From: Chitinophagales bacterium
GTDB taxonomy: Bacteria > Bacteroidota > Bacteroidia > Chitinophagales > Chitinophagaceae
Assembly: GCA_025353485.1 (NCBI GenBank)
Contig: JANXQO010000062.1
Span: forward strand, 1 to 64,000
Direction: 5' to 3'
DNA: 64,000 bases
Within the stretch, counting starts at the first letter, position 1. The number at the start of each line of letters is the position of its first letter. Below the pieces are notes generated by a model. It had not been told where the DNA came from, did no database searches, and was given only the letters and a program-made list of their open reading frames with translations. Below, in pieces: positions 35,460 through 44,447 of this stretch. Both the position numbers and the translations under genes were made by a program.

Positions 35460-35840
35460 ATTTTGCGCAATCTTAATTTGCATAACTGTTGCTACTGACT
35501 TAGCACGTTGCTTTGCAAGCAATGCAGTAACTCCTTCAAATAACCCGTCAACCGTGTTGTTGAAATGTTTTAGCCAAATATCAAAATGATTCTGTGTCAA
35601 AGAAGTTTTATCATTCAGATCCATATGGATCTTCATTGCATTATTGTGATAAACGTTTTTATGTAGCAAGACACTCTCCCAAAAATCAGCAATAACAGGG
35701 ATGTGTGCTTTCATATCAATTTTTGCAACGTCGGTAAAAATGTAATTGATATTTTCATCAGTCAATAATCTTTCATAAAAATTATTCATGAGCAATTCAA
35801 TATCCTCTCTTGTTGTAATATCTCTTTTTATATTATTCAT
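35448..35840 (-). CDS. Group III truncated haemoglobin
   Basis: A 130-residue globin of the 2-over-2 truncated type. The segments INYIFTDVAKIDMKAHIPVIADFWESVLL and KTSLTQNHFDIWLKHFNNTVDGLFEG match group III members; the proximal histidine is most likely in NHFDIW. Group III globins are linked to oxygen or nitric oxide handling, in the cytoplasm. The gene overlaps the end of the DsbA-like gene by eight bases, so the two form an operon. Its stop codon lies in the terminator of the convergent gene. Confidence 0.9.
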   Translation of the reverse strand: MNNIKRDITTREDIELLMNNFYERLLTDENINYIFTDVAKIDMKAHIPVIADFWESVLLHKNVYHNNAMKIHMDLNDKTSLTQNHFDIWLKHFNNTVDGLFEGVTALLAKQRAKSVATVMQIKIAQNKKP

Positions 35841-36489
35841 TTAGCTTGTTTTCTTTCAGACAATTATTTATCCTTTCACTCAAAGTTTTATAATCTGTGT
35901 AACCTCTCGCCAGTAAATAAAATTTGCTTTCACATAGCTGCATAAGAACTGCGGGAAATCCTGTTACCTGCAATTGTTTACACAAGGCAAATTCATAATG
36001 CGCTTTTTCTTTGTATTCTTCTTCATGAAGCATCCCATAAAAATCTTCTGCAGGCAAATTATATTTTTCTAAAAGATTGCGGTATGCTTCATCGTCGGTT
36101 AGGTCTCTACCCTCGTAATGCAATGCATATTGCAGGTCTGCGGCAAAGCCTGCCTGTTGATCAGGAAAATATTCTTTAAAAATACAAAGTGCTATTGCCG
36201 GCTTTTCTGAGTTGGGATACCAGTCACTAATATCAGGATGATTGATATGCCATAAATAATCTTCGCCAAATTTAATGCCTGTTATCTCCTCTACATTTTT
36301 ATATGCCTTACTTATATAACCTGCGGTAGCGCCTATACTCACAGGTTCATCGGGCAATATCATTCCGCCAGAGAGGACTTCGATCTCTATCTGATTCTTG
36401 AATTCGGAATTTATTTTTTTCATCACTTCACTAAAACCATAACACCATCCGCAGTAGGCATCATAACAATATATAAGTGTAGGTTTCAT
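35833..36489 (-). CDS. DsbA family protein, cytoplasmic FrnE/thioredoxin-like
   Basis: A 218-residue protein with CGWC in YCYDAYCGWCYGFSEVM near residues 13-16, then a helical insertion and VTGFPAVLMQL as the cis-proline loop. There is no signal peptide, so it resembles cytosolic DsbA-family proteins (FrnE or 2-hydroxychromene-2-carboxylate isomerase relatives) more than periplasmic DsbA. The redox-active cysteines are intact. It is co-transcribed with the truncated haemoglobin, which suggests a nitrosative or oxidative stress link. Confidence 0.85.
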   Translation of the reverse strand: MKPTLIYCYDAYCGWCYGFSEVMKKINSEFKNQIEIEVLSGGMILPDEPVSIGATAGYISKAYKNVEEITGIKFGEDYLWHINHPDISDWYPNSEKPAIALCIFKEYFPDQQAGFAADLQYALHYEGRDLTDDEAYRNLLEKYNLPAEDFYGMLHEEEYKEKAHYEFALCKQLQVTGFPAVLMQLCESKFYLLARGYTDYKTLSERINNCLKENKLNE

Positions 36490-36491
36490 AA

Positions 36492-37214
36492 TTAACTTCT
36501 TAGTTTTTCAAGATATGACTGAATGTATTCGTCTTTCTTTTTTAATTTGTATTGCATAATAAAACGCGGATGAGATAGTGGAATAATTTTATCAAAGAAT
36601 TTTTTTTCTTCATTCAGATTTGATAAATATTTATAGTTCTTTCCTTCTCCTAAACAAAATGCTACTTTTTTATCAATACCAAATTTCAGTTGCTTTTTCA
36701 TGCAGTCAACAACAAAATCTTTAATGCCATCTTGCAAATTCCTGTCATCATAATAATTTAAGTTTTTGCCATGTTTTGTAAAACCAAGAGGGTTTACGGA
36801 AGTAAAGTAAAAATTGTTATAGAATTTTTCTGCTCCTCCTAAAGCATTAATAACATCATATACAAATACAGAGGACAGTTCCTGTTTTGGTGGCCAGGGG
36901 TTATCAATATTACATTCTTTTTTTAACCGTACCGGATCTGTAAATGGAATGCCTGTAATACCGCCGCCAAACCTTCCGGGGTTTATACCAATGATCATTT
37001 TTCTTTTATTTGTATTGTTGTAATATTTTTTATAGAACTGAGTGCAAACCTGCATTGTAGTTTTATCCTTAAATGGATTCATGACTTCGATCTCCGGTGG
37101 CAGATCAATATTTAATTCAAGATTTTTAAAAAAAGAAAGAATGTTGTCAGAGAAAAAGTCCCCTGTCTCCCGAAGGGGGAACTTAGGTTTTGTCTCCATT
37201 ATTTTTTTATTCAT
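36492..37214 (-). CDS. SMUG2-like uracil-DNA glycosylase family protein (DUF4918)
   Basis: About 240 residues. The block IIGINPGRFGGGITGIPFTDPVRL matches the active-site region of SMUG-type uracil-DNA glycosylases (NPGxFGxxxTGxPF), and SVNPLGF and SHPRF correspond to later motifs. This suggests removal of uracil or related bases from DNA. The start is set at MNKKIMETK (ATG 37214); an upstream TTG adds eight residues. A palindromic repeat (37160-37179) encodes part of the N-terminal tail (KFPLRETGDF), outside the conserved domain. It lies next to polA, in agreement with a repair role. Confidence 0.85.
   Translation of the reverse strand: MNKKIMETKPKFPLRETGDFFSDNILSFFKNLELNIDLPPEIEVMNPFKDKTTMQVCTQFYKKYYNNTNKRKMIIGINPGRFGGGITGIPFTDPVRLKKECNIDNPWPPKQELSSVFVYDVINALGGAEKFYNNFYFTSVNPLGFTKHGKNLNYYDDRNLQDGIKDFVVDCMKKQLKFGIDKKVAFCLGEGKNYKYLSNLNEEKKFFDKIIPLSHPRFIMQYKLKKKDEYIQSYLEKLRS
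37160..37179. repeat. Palindromic repeat, family C, in the SMUG2-like gene
   Basis: Minus-strand sequence CCCCCTTCGGGAGACAGGGG, translated within the N-terminal tail. An inverted partner with the same 18-base core lies at 37385-37403. Confidence 0.8.
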
Positions 37215-37384
37215 ACTTAATTTTAGGAGGTAGCTCAAGAATTAATTAGTTCTCATTAGTAGCAGGCACAGTAAATCAATATATTAATTGAATATTACAA
37301 AACCTCCTTCATGTAAAAATAGAAAGTACTCTTTCAAAATTTATAGTAAAAGCAACCATTGAAAGAATTATCAATCTAAGTTCA

Positions 37385-37403
37385 CCCTTCGGGAGACAGG
37401 GGG
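37385..37403. repeat. Palindromic repeat, family C, next to the polA stop codon
   Basis: CCCTTCGGGAGACAGGGGG on the plus strand, ending four bases before the polA stop codon at 37408-37410. It shares 18 bases with the copy at 37160-37179 in opposite orientation. Confidence 0.8.
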
Positions 37404-37407
37404 CTGT

Positions 37408-40227
37408 TTAATGCGCCTCCAGCCAGTTTTCTCCCACACCAATTTCAGCATTGGCAGGTACATCATTAGGTAATAGCAAAGCAGTCTGCATGCAATTGAT
37501 GATAATAGGTTTTAAAGTTTCCACTTCTTCTTTATGTGCGTCAAATACCAATTCATCATGTACCTGCATTATCATTTTAGAACGGAACTTTTGCTTTTTA
37601 AATTCATTTTGAATTTTTATCATAGCGAGTTTTATCATGTCAGCAGCAGTTCCCTGTATTGGAGAATTAATAGCATTACGTTCTGCATAACCGCGAACAG
37701 TGAAGTTAGAAGAGTTAATATCCTTAAGCCAGCGCTTGCGCCCCATCAATGTTTGCACGTAACCATTCTCCCTGCAAAAATTAATTGACTCATCCATATA
37801 CTTCTGGATATTGGCAAATTGCTTTTTATAATTATCAATAATTTCCTTTGCCTCACTTCGGGAAACACCAATATTTTCTGCTAATCCAAAAGCGCCCTGG
37901 CCATAAATAATACCAAAGTTTACACTCTTGGCTTTGTAGCGCATTTCTTTTGTAACATCCTCTTCTGCAACATTAAAAACTTTCGCAGCCGTTGCTGTAT
38001 GGATATCTTTATTTTGTTTGAAAGCCTCACACATAGCAGGGTCGCCGCTTATGGCTGCAACAATTCTCAATTCTATCTGGGAATAATCTGCAGAAATAAT
38101 TGTGTGATCAGAATCTCTTGGTATAAATGCTTTCCTTATTTCTCTTCCCCGCTCTGTTCTTACAGGAATATTTTGAAGATTAGGATTATTGCTGCTGAGC
38201 CTGCCTGTAACCGCAATCGCCTGCCCATAGCAGGTGTGCACACGTCCTGTTCTTTTATTTATAATTTGCGGCAATGCATCTACATAAGTTGATTTTAATT
38301 TAGTTAGTTCCCGAAAGCCCAAAATATCATCAACAATTTTATTTTGATGAGAAAGCTTCAGCAATACATCTTCACCGGTTGAATATTGACCGCCTTTTGT
38401 TTTTCTTCCCTTAGCATCTAATTGCAATTTTTCAAACAGCACTTCGCCTAATTGTTTTGGAGAAGCAAGATTAAAACGAACACCTGCCTGCTGATAAACA
38501 CTTTCTTCACAACGTTTGGCTTCAACTTCCAACTCTTTTGAATATTGATTTAAGAAGTTCATATCTACTTTTACGCCTTCATATTCCATATCAGCCAACA
38601 CTTTCACCAACGGGCTTTCTACTTCTTCAAAAACCTTTTCTACATCTTTCTTTTTTAATAACGGCGTAAAAGCGTTTTTTAACTGCAGGGTTATATCAGC
38701 ATCTTCAGCAGCATATTCTTTTATTTTTTCAAGCTCAACATCTCTCATCGTTCCCTGGCTCTTTCCTTTTTTACCTATCAACTCTTCAATAGATATTGGC
38801 TGGTAGCCCAGGTACTGTGCACTCAGCATATCCATATTCCTTCTGCCTTCACTCTCTATCACATAATGCGCAAGCATGGTATCAAAAAGTTTTCCTTTCA
38901 ATTCAATCCCATACCATTTTAAAACCAGCAGATCATATTTAATATTTTGTCCAACCCATATTTTTGATGAGTCATTAAAAAGACCGGTGAAATGATTTAG
39001 AATTATACTTACTTCTACAATGTCAGCAGGAAGAGGAACATAATATCCTTCGCCGGGGGTTAGGCAAAAGCTTAATCCAACAAGCTCTGCATTGTTTGCA
39101 TCAATGCCGGTTGTTTCTGTATCAAAAGAGATTTCTGTTTGCCCGGATAATTTTTTTACTAATTCATTTATTGCTGCTTCTCCTTCAACAGCAATATAAT
39201 TATGGGATGTATTATTGATATTTTTATCCGCCACAATCGCAGTCTTTTCTTCCTGTATTGTAAGTTCTTCCGGCTTTGGAAGTGGCTGTTCCATTGCATT
39301 GCTAAACAAATCAGTTTGCACAACAGTACCTTCACCAACTGCATACGCAGAATATTCTTCTCCTAAAATTCTTCTGCCAAGGGTTTTAAATTCAAGATCA
39401 TTAAAAATATCTTTAAGCGCATCGTTATCGTATGCTTTAATTCTAAAATCTTCTTCATGAAATTCGCATGGAGCATTGGTAACAATAGTTGCCAGTTTTT
39501 TACTCATTATTGCAAGATCTTTTCCTGCTCTTATCTTTTCTCCCAAAGCGCCCTTTATATTTTCTGCGTTGGCTAAGATATTTTCAAGTGTTCCAAATTC
39601 ACCTAAAAGTTTTGATGCGGTTTTTTCTCCCACACCGGGAATACCGGGAATGTTATCCACTGCATCTCCCATCAATCCTAAAATATCAATTACCTGCGAT
39701 ACATCTTTTATATTCCATTTTGCACAAACTTCTTTTGCCCCCATTATTTCTACTTTACCACCCTGGTAGCCGGGTTTATAAATTTTTATTTTATCAGTAA
39801 CTAATTGGCCAAAATCTTTATCCGGTGTAACCATGTAAACTTCGTAACCTTGTTTTTCTGCCTGCTGTGCAAGGCCGCCAATAACATCATCTGCCTCAAA
39901 GCCATCACATTCAATTACCGGTAAATTAAATCCTTTTATTATTCTTTTGATGTCATCCAAGGCCAGGATAATATCTTCCGGCGCAGCAAGCCGGTTAGCT
40001 TTATAATCTACAAAATCTGTATGTCGTTCTGTTGGTGCAGCCGTATCAAATGCAACTGCAAGATGGGTAGGTTTTTCCTTGGTAATAAGTTCAAACAATG
40101 TATTTGTAAAACCAAATTGGGCGTTGGTGTTTTTTCCTTTTGATGTGATAATAGGATTTCGTATCAGTGCATAATAAGCACGATAAATAAGCGCCATTGC
40201 ATCCAGCAAAAACAATTTCTTTTCCAT
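37408..40227 (-). CDS. polA: DNA polymerase I
   Basis: About 939 residues, starting at MEKKLFLLDAMALIYRAYYAL (ATG 40227); the longer frame upstream is a repeat-derived extension. The 5'-nuclease domain has DAMALIYRAYYA and the GVGEKTASKLL helix-hairpin-helix. The 3'-5' exonuclease domain shows DTETTG near the middle, with downstream acidic residues, so proofreading may be intact. The polymerase domain has RTERGREIRKAF, DYSQIELR, KSVNFGIIYG and QVHDELVF. It repairs gaps and processes Okazaki fragments. A family C palindrome lies at its stop and a CACAAAG-type hairpin upstream of its start. Confidence 0.97.
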   Translation of the reverse strand: MEKKLFLLDAMALIYRAYYALIRNPIITSKGKNTNAQFGFTNTLFELITKEKPTHLAVAFDTAAPTERHTDFVDYKANRLAAPEDIILALDDIKRIIKGFNLPVIECDGFEADDVIGGLAQQAEKQGYEVYMVTPDKDFGQLVTDKIKIYKPGYQGGKVEIMGAKEVCAKWNIKDVSQVIDILGLMGDAVDNIPGIPGVGEKTASKLLGEFGTLENILANAENIKGALGEKIRAGKDLAIMSKKLATIVTNAPCEFHEEDFRIKAYDNDALKDIFNDLEFKTLGRRILGEEYSAYAVGEGTVVQTDLFSNAMEQPLPKPEELTIQEEKTAIVADKNINNTSHNYIAVEGEAAINELVKKLSGQTEISFDTETTGIDANNAELVGLSFCLTPGEGYYVPLPADIVEVSIILNHFTGLFNDSSKIWVGQNIKYDLLVLKWYGIELKGKLFDTMLAHYVIESEGRRNMDMLSAQYLGYQPISIEELIGKKGKSQGTMRDVELEKIKEYAAEDADITLQLKNAFTPLLKKKDVEKVFEEVESPLVKVLADMEYEGVKVDMNFLNQYSKELEVEAKRCEESVYQQAGVRFNLASPKQLGEVLFEKLQLDAKGRKTKGGQYSTGEDVLLKLSHQNKIVDDILGFRELTKLKSTYVDALPQIINKRTGRVHTCYGQAIAVTGRLSSNNPNLQNIPVRTERGREIRKAFIPRDSDHTIISADYSQIELRIVAAISGDPAMCEAFKQNKDIHTATAAKVFNVAEEDVTKEMRYKAKSVNFGIIYGQGAFGLAENIGVSRSEAKEIIDNYKKQFANIQKYMDESINFCRENGYVQTLMGRKRWLKDINSSNFTVRGYAERNAINSPIQGTAADMIKLAMIKIQNEFKKQKFRSKMIMQVHDELVFDAHKEEVETLKPIIINCMQTALLLPNDVPANAEIGVGENWLEAH

Positions 40228-40269
40228 CCTGTAAAAATAAGTGATATAAATTATGCGGATTCTGCTGCC

Positions 40270-40345
40270 CCGAAGGCACAAAGACAAAAAGATTCACTAA
40301 GAAAAACTTTGTGTTACTTAGCGCCTTTAAGTCTTTGCGGCTAAG
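40270..40345. repeat. Extragenic hairpin of the CACAAAG/CTTTGTG type
   Basis: Between polA and the esterase gene. CGAAGGCACAAAGAC on the left pairs loosely with GTCTTTGCGG on the right, with inner CTAAG/CTTAG pairs. It is related in sequence to 53508-53588. Confidence 0.5.
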
Positions 40346-40348
40346 TCT

Positions 40349-41080
40349 TTAAAATCTTGTACCTAAATAGTGCGGAAGCATTGCCAGCCAGGTAGGCCAA
40401 TCGTGTTTCATATCTTCTCCCCAAATATCTAATTCATAATTTATTCCTTTGCTATCCAACACACCTGCAAATTTTCGGGATGCATCAGGGTCTTCGTAAG
40501 AGCCACTGCCACTAAGGATATGAATATGATTGCTTTTGCGGATAGTGTTTAAAATATTTTCATCTGTAAGATTAGGAACATAATGCTGGGGTGAATTAAA
40601 ATACACCTGGTCATCCCAAAAACCTTTGGTGTATTCTGAAAGATCATACACGCCGCTCATGGCTATAGTTCCATTGATAAGGTCAGGGCGTTTTAAAAAC
40701 AAATTCATACTGTGCAATGCACCAAAGCTGGCACCGGAAATTATTATATCCGTTTCATTTGATGTATTCGCTTTAATAAAAGGGATCACTTCATCAAATA
40801 CATAATTATTAAATTGATTGTGGCGGATGCCTTTATGCTCCGGTACCATTTCATTATTTAGCCAGCTTTCATTATTAATGCTGTTGATGGAAAAAACTTT
40901 TACTTTTCCTCCGTTAATAAAATCCTTTAACGAATCAATTAATTGAAAGCGCTCATACTCCAAATAATCTGCTGCAGCGGTGGGCACTAATAATAATGCA
41001 AATCCATAATCCCCATACACGACAACGGGCATATCCTGCGCCAGTGAAGGGCTGTACCAGGAGGTAAGTTCTCTTTTCAT
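40349..41080 (-). CDS. Esterase-like alpha/beta hydrolase
   Basis: A 243-residue protein with ISGASFGALHSMNLFLKRPDLINGTIAMSG, where GASFGA is a GxSxG nucleophile elbow, and a likely histidine in KHDWPTWLAMLP. The acid residue probably lies in EDPDASRKFA. The pattern resembles the putative esterase (esterase D / antigen 85-like) family. No signal peptide is seen, so it is probably cytosolic. The substrate is unknown. It is separated from the next minus-strand hydrolase by about 60 bases. Confidence 0.85.
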   Translation of the reverse strand: MKRELTSWYSPSLAQDMPVVVYGDYGFALLLVPTAAADYLEYERFQLIDSLKDFINGGKVKVFSINSINNESWLNNEMVPEHKGIRHNQFNNYVFDEVIPFIKANTSNETDIIISGASFGALHSMNLFLKRPDLINGTIAMSGVYDLSEYTKGFWDDQVYFNSPQHYVPNLTDENILNTIRKSNHIHILSGSGSYEDPDASRKFAGVLDSKGINYELDIWGEDMKHDWPTWLAMLPHYLGTRF

Positions 41081-41137
41081 ACAACATTTATTGTCTACAC
41101 AAATTATAGAATAAACTTTTAAATGGTTAAGTGTCTA

Positions 41138-41977
41138 TTATTTTGTAAATATTTTGTTGAAGAAATCCTTCATATCATTCCACGAAGCTTTGTCCGCTGC
41201 TGCATTATATTCAATAGGCATATTGAACTTTTTACCATTTTCTGTGGCGTTTGGATTTGTAAAGGCGTGTGTGGCGTTGGGATAACTTTTAAAGGTATAC
41301 GCCACTCCGGCAGAATCCATTGATTTTTTAAAAGGCGCTACTTCTTTATTTACAAATTCATCTGCTTCACCATGGCACACAAGTATCTGTGATTTTATCA
41401 ATTCTTTTTTTACCGGTGCACCACCAAGCCCGCCATGAAAACTAACAATACCTTTAAGATCAGCACCAAGCTTAACAGCATTTAATACAATATAGCCGCC
41501 GAAACAATAACCTATAGCTGCAATATTTGCAGCATCCACCTGCGGATATTCCTTCAATTTATTTAAAGCTGCATCCAGCCTGGTTTTTGATAATGAAGGA
41601 TCGTTATAAAAGGGTGTGGCAAGATCCTGTGCAGCCTTAGGGTCCGGGCCTGTTTTACCCTCCCCAAACATATCTGTAGCCATTGCGATATACCCCAGCT
41701 CAGCTAATTGCCTTGCCCTTCCCCGTGAATAATCATTCAGGCCCCACCATTCGTGAACAACAAGCACTCCAGGCCTTTTATTTTTATTCGAAGAATCGTA
41801 AACCACATACCCTTTATAGGTCTTGCCGTCTAAAGTATAGCTTACAGCCTCTTCTTTTATTGCTGCAACAGAAGAATCTTTTTGCATTTTTGTTTCTGTA
41901 TTATTGCTTTGATTATTACATGACATAGCAGCTACAGAGCTTGTAAGTATGCTCATAAGTATTAATTTAAAATTCAT
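41138..41977 (-). CDS. Dienelactone hydrolase family lipoprotein
   Basis: A 279-residue protein with a lipobox (SSVAAMSCNNQS), so it is attached to the envelope. The dienelactone hydrolase fold is seen in GVLVVHEWWGLNDYSRGRARQLAELGY, the cysteine nucleophile elbow IGYCFGGYIVL (GxCxGG), VCHGEADEFV (acid) and YPNATHAFTNP (histidine). The triad Cys-Asp-His is complete. The natural substrate is unlikely to be dienelactone in this setting and is unknown. A strong promoter match lies just upstream. Confidence 0.92.
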   Translation of the reverse strand: MNFKLILMSILTSSVAAMSCNNQSNNTETKMQKDSSVAAIKEEAVSYTLDGKTYKGYVVYDSSNKNKRPGVLVVHEWWGLNDYSRGRARQLAELGYIAMATDMFGEGKTGPDPKAAQDLATPFYNDPSLSKTRLDAALNKLKEYPQVDAANIAAIGYCFGGYIVLNAVKLGADLKGIVSFHGGLGGAPVKKELIKSQILVCHGEADEFVNKEVAPFKKSMDSAGVAYTFKSYPNATHAFTNPNATENGKKFNMPIEYNAAADKASWNDMKDFFNKIFTK

Positions 41978-41996
41978 TTTAAATATTTAAGGAAGA

Positions 41997-42024
41997 CAAA
42001 AGTACAGGAAAAAGATTTGGACAA
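41997..42024 (-). promoter_or_regulatory. Bacteroidota-type promoter of the dienelactone hydrolase gene
   Basis: On the minus strand TTG (42024-42022), 17 bases, then TACTTTTG (42004-41997), matching TAnnTTTG. The ATG is 20 bases on. Confidence 0.55.
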
Positions 42025-42077
42025 CTTTACAAAAATGAATAGCTTTTTACCCAACCATTTTGCTACTTTCAGCATCA

Positions 42078-42653
42078 ATGGAACAAGAACGCCTGTTAGT
42101 GGAACAAACTGCAATGCTTATTGATGGATGCATTAGAGGGGATAGACAATCCCAGAGCCACCTGTATGCTCTGCTAATGCAAAAAATGTTTGTTGTTTGC
42201 CTGCGCTACTCCAAAAACCGTGAAGAAGCTGAAGAAATATTACAGGAAGGCTTTATAAAGGTTTTTGAATTTATTCATCAATACAAATTTGCAGGCTCCT
42301 TTGAGGGATGGGTGAGAAAGATAATGGTAAACTGTGCCTTGCAGAAATACAGAAGTAAAAAACTGCACGCAGTAGTTGATATTGATATTGCTGCAATTGA
42401 AAATATAGGTAATGAAAATATTATTTCTCAATTAGGTACCAAAGAACTTTTAAAAATGGTACAACTACTTCCTCCTTCTTACCGCATGGTTTTTAACCTG
42501 TACGTTTTTGAAGGAATGAAACACAGGGAAATTGCAGCTCACTTAAAAATTTCAGAAGGCACCTCCAAATCTAATCTTTCAGATGCAAGAGCCATTCTGC
42601 AAAAGGCTGTTCATAACAGTTTACAATCATCTCAAAATATTAAACAATTATGA
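42078..42653 (+). CDS. ECF-type RNA polymerase sigma factor
   Basis: About 191 residues, start set at MEQERLLVEQ (ATG 42078) rather than the upstream TTG. Region 2 (CLRYSKNREEAEEILQEGFIKVFEFIHQYKFAGSFEGWVRKIMVNCALQKYR) and region 4 (LLPPSYRMVFNLYVFEGMKHREIAAHLKISEGTSKSNLSDARAIL) are complete, so it should be functional. The next gene overlaps its stop (ATGA), and encodes an inner-membrane anchored protein with a beta-barrel-like end, a likely partner. No anti-sigma domain of known type is seen. Confidence 0.93.
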   Translation: MEQERLLVEQTAMLIDGCIRGDRQSQSHLYALLMQKMFVVCLRYSKNREEAEEILQEGFIKVFEFIHQYKFAGSFEGWVRKIMVNCALQKYRSKKLHAVVDIDIAAIENIGNENIISQLGTKELLKMVQLLPPSYRMVFNLYVFEGMKHREIAAHLKISEGTSKSNLSDARAILQKAVHNSLQSSQNIKQL

Positions 42654-44227
42654 GTGAAAATCTACACAATATTGATGATCTGTTTAAAAAGGCAATTGAT
42701 GAGCACGGGGATACGCCTTCTTTAAAGGTGTGGGAAGCCATTGATAAAAATCTTGATAAAAAGAAAGTTGTTTCCATATCTAAAAAATATAATAAACTAA
42801 AATGGGCTGCTGCTGTTCTTTTACTGGCTTCTTTTGGAATGGCAATGTATACATGGCAAACAAGAATGAAAAATAAAGAACTGGTTAAACAAAACAATAT
42901 TAATAAAGTATCTAAAATTAAAAATAAAACTAAAACTAAAAACAATAATAATAAAAACTTTACCCTCCCTGAAATAATAACTCCGCAAAATGAAAAGAAC
43001 AGCGACACTCAAAATAAAAAACAAATAAATTCACCACTAACTCAAACGGTTACCAACACGGATAAGCAAAAAAATCAGCAGGAAAATTTTGTACAACAAA
43101 ATATTACTACAGCGCAAAAAGAAAAAAATCTGCTGCCAACTTCTTCTCAACATAATAATACTGCAAAGGATAAAGAAAAAGTTGAGCAGACGTTAGCTGC
43201 AAATCAGGATGAAAAAAAATCTGAACAATTTGATAAAAACAACAAACAGCAAAAAAATAAAAGAGTAATTATCCGGGATAACATTAAAACAAAAGTGCCT
43301 GAGAATACTATTACAACTCCCGAAAAATATATTGTTGACGCACCAATAATATTTATCAATGTGCCAAAGCCCTATGGCATTTTAGAAATACAATCAGTAA
43401 ATCCTTTTTCAAATTCTCTTCCTTTTTTATCTGCTTCTGCAGAAAATATTACAGAAAAAAATAAAAACGCTTCTTCAAAAAAGAGTACTGCAAAATCAAC
43501 AAAAAGCTCTTTATTCTCAGCAACCATTTTCTTTTCACCTGAGTTTGTTTTTTCTAATGTAAAAGATGACCATCCACGTTTTAGAGAAGATAACAGGAAT
43601 GAAATTAAAAATAATGAGAAGATAATATCTTCATCAAGCTATGGCCTTTTACTGGAATATAGTGTCGGCAGTAACTGGAAACTACAATCAGGAGTAGCTG
43701 TGTTCACAAGGGTTACAGGCATTAACACCAAAATTATTTATGCCCGCCCGGATAATAACGGCAATGTAAATTACAGGCTTAGCTGCTCTGCAGGCTCTGT
43801 GTATGTTCCTCTTAAATCAGGTGCTAATCCTTCGCAGGGAGACAGCACTAAAATATTGTCAGCTAAAAACACCCTTCAGTATATAAGTATTCCGCTGGCA
43901 GTAAAATATGTTATCGGTAAGGGCAAACTAAATTTAGTTCCCGGTGTTGGTATCTCCGCAAATATTTTATCAAAGGGTAAAACTGAAACAGTGATTGCAA
44001 CAACAGGTGGTAGTGAAAGCTCCGGCAGTAATAATATAGAGGGATTAAAATCCAATTACTTTAATAGCCAAATTAGTTTAGGAGCTCAATACCATTTAAG
44101 CAAAAAAATTGCATTGAATTTTACACCCACAGCAAGACTTGCTTTATCATCTATTAATAAAAATGCCGCTGTAAAAACAAAACTTAATTCTTTTGGTTTG
44201 TCTGCAGGCATTACCATCAAACTTTAA
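42650..44227 (+). CDS. Membrane-anchored protein with C-terminal outer-membrane-barrel-like domain (sigma-linked)
   Basis: A 525-residue protein. Residues 1-45 (NIDDLFKKAIDEHGDTPSLKVWEAIDKNLDKKK) are soluble and could contact the sigma factor. A single membrane helix follows (LKWAAAVLLLASFGMAMYTW), then about 170 residues of N/K/Q/T-rich low complexity. From about residue 300 strand-rich sequence (YGLLLEYSVGSNWKLQSGVAVF, SIPLAVKYVIGKGKLNLVPGVGIS, SLGAQYHLSKKIALNFTP) fits a small beta-barrel like PorT-type proteins. The topology, inner-membrane helix plus barrel, is odd and repeated in Bacteroidota sigma operons as I recall. The anti-sigma role is a guess from operon position. Confidence 0.7.
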   Translation: MSENLHNIDDLFKKAIDEHGDTPSLKVWEAIDKNLDKKKVVSISKKYNKLKWAAAVLLLASFGMAMYTWQTRMKNKELVKQNNINKVSKIKNKTKTKNNNNKNFTLPEIITPQNEKNSDTQNKKQINSPLTQTVTNTDKQKNQQENFVQQNITTAQKEKNLLPTSSQHNNTAKDKEKVEQTLAANQDEKKSEQFDKNNKQQKNKRVIIRDNIKTKVPENTITTPEKYIVDAPIIFINVPKPYGILEIQSVNPFSNSLPFLSASAENITEKNKNASSKKSTAKSTKSSLFSATIFFSPEFVFSNVKDDHPRFREDNRNEIKNNEKIISSSSYGLLLEYSVGSNWKLQSGVAVFTRVTGINTKIIYARPDNNGNVNYRLSCSAGSVYVPLKSGANPSQGDSTKILSAKNTLQYISIPLAVKYVIGKGKLNLVPGVGISANILSKGKTETVIATTGGSESSGSNNIEGLKSNYFNSQISLGAQYHLSKKIALNFTPTARLALSSINKNAAVKTKLNSFGLSAGITIKL

Positions 44228-44254
44228 TTTTAAAAGGTTCTCTTCGTTAATGTC

Positions 44255-44306
44255 AAATGTAAAACGTGAAAAAGATTTTTCATTTCACATTTCGCTTCTT
44301 ACATTT
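44255..44306. repeat. Inverted repeat in the 44.2-44.4 kb gap
   Basis: AAATGTAA (44255-44262) is inverted at 44299-44306, with inner GTGAAA/TTTCAC pairs. There is no T-tract. It may be a terminator or an extragenic repeat; the rest of the gap has nothing recognisable. Confidence 0.4.
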
Positions 44307-44447
44307 CATTAGTTAAGATTTTCTTAAAGGAAACTTTTTGTAAAATCTTACCCAACTCTTTCAAAAGAATCAGACATCTACCTCCATGAAGTGCTTCTCA
44401 AAGCATTTAATCATCCTGAAAATTTATAACTATTAAATCTTAAAAAA

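Noticed and set aside
39476..39800. Two overlapping plus-strand frames in polA
   Set aside because: Both lie inside the 5'-nuclease domain coding region; no independent signals.
40228..40287. N-terminal extension of polA from 40287
   Set aside because: The extra 20 codons derive from the upstream gap and repeat, and MEKKLFLLDAMALIYRAYYAL is the normal start.
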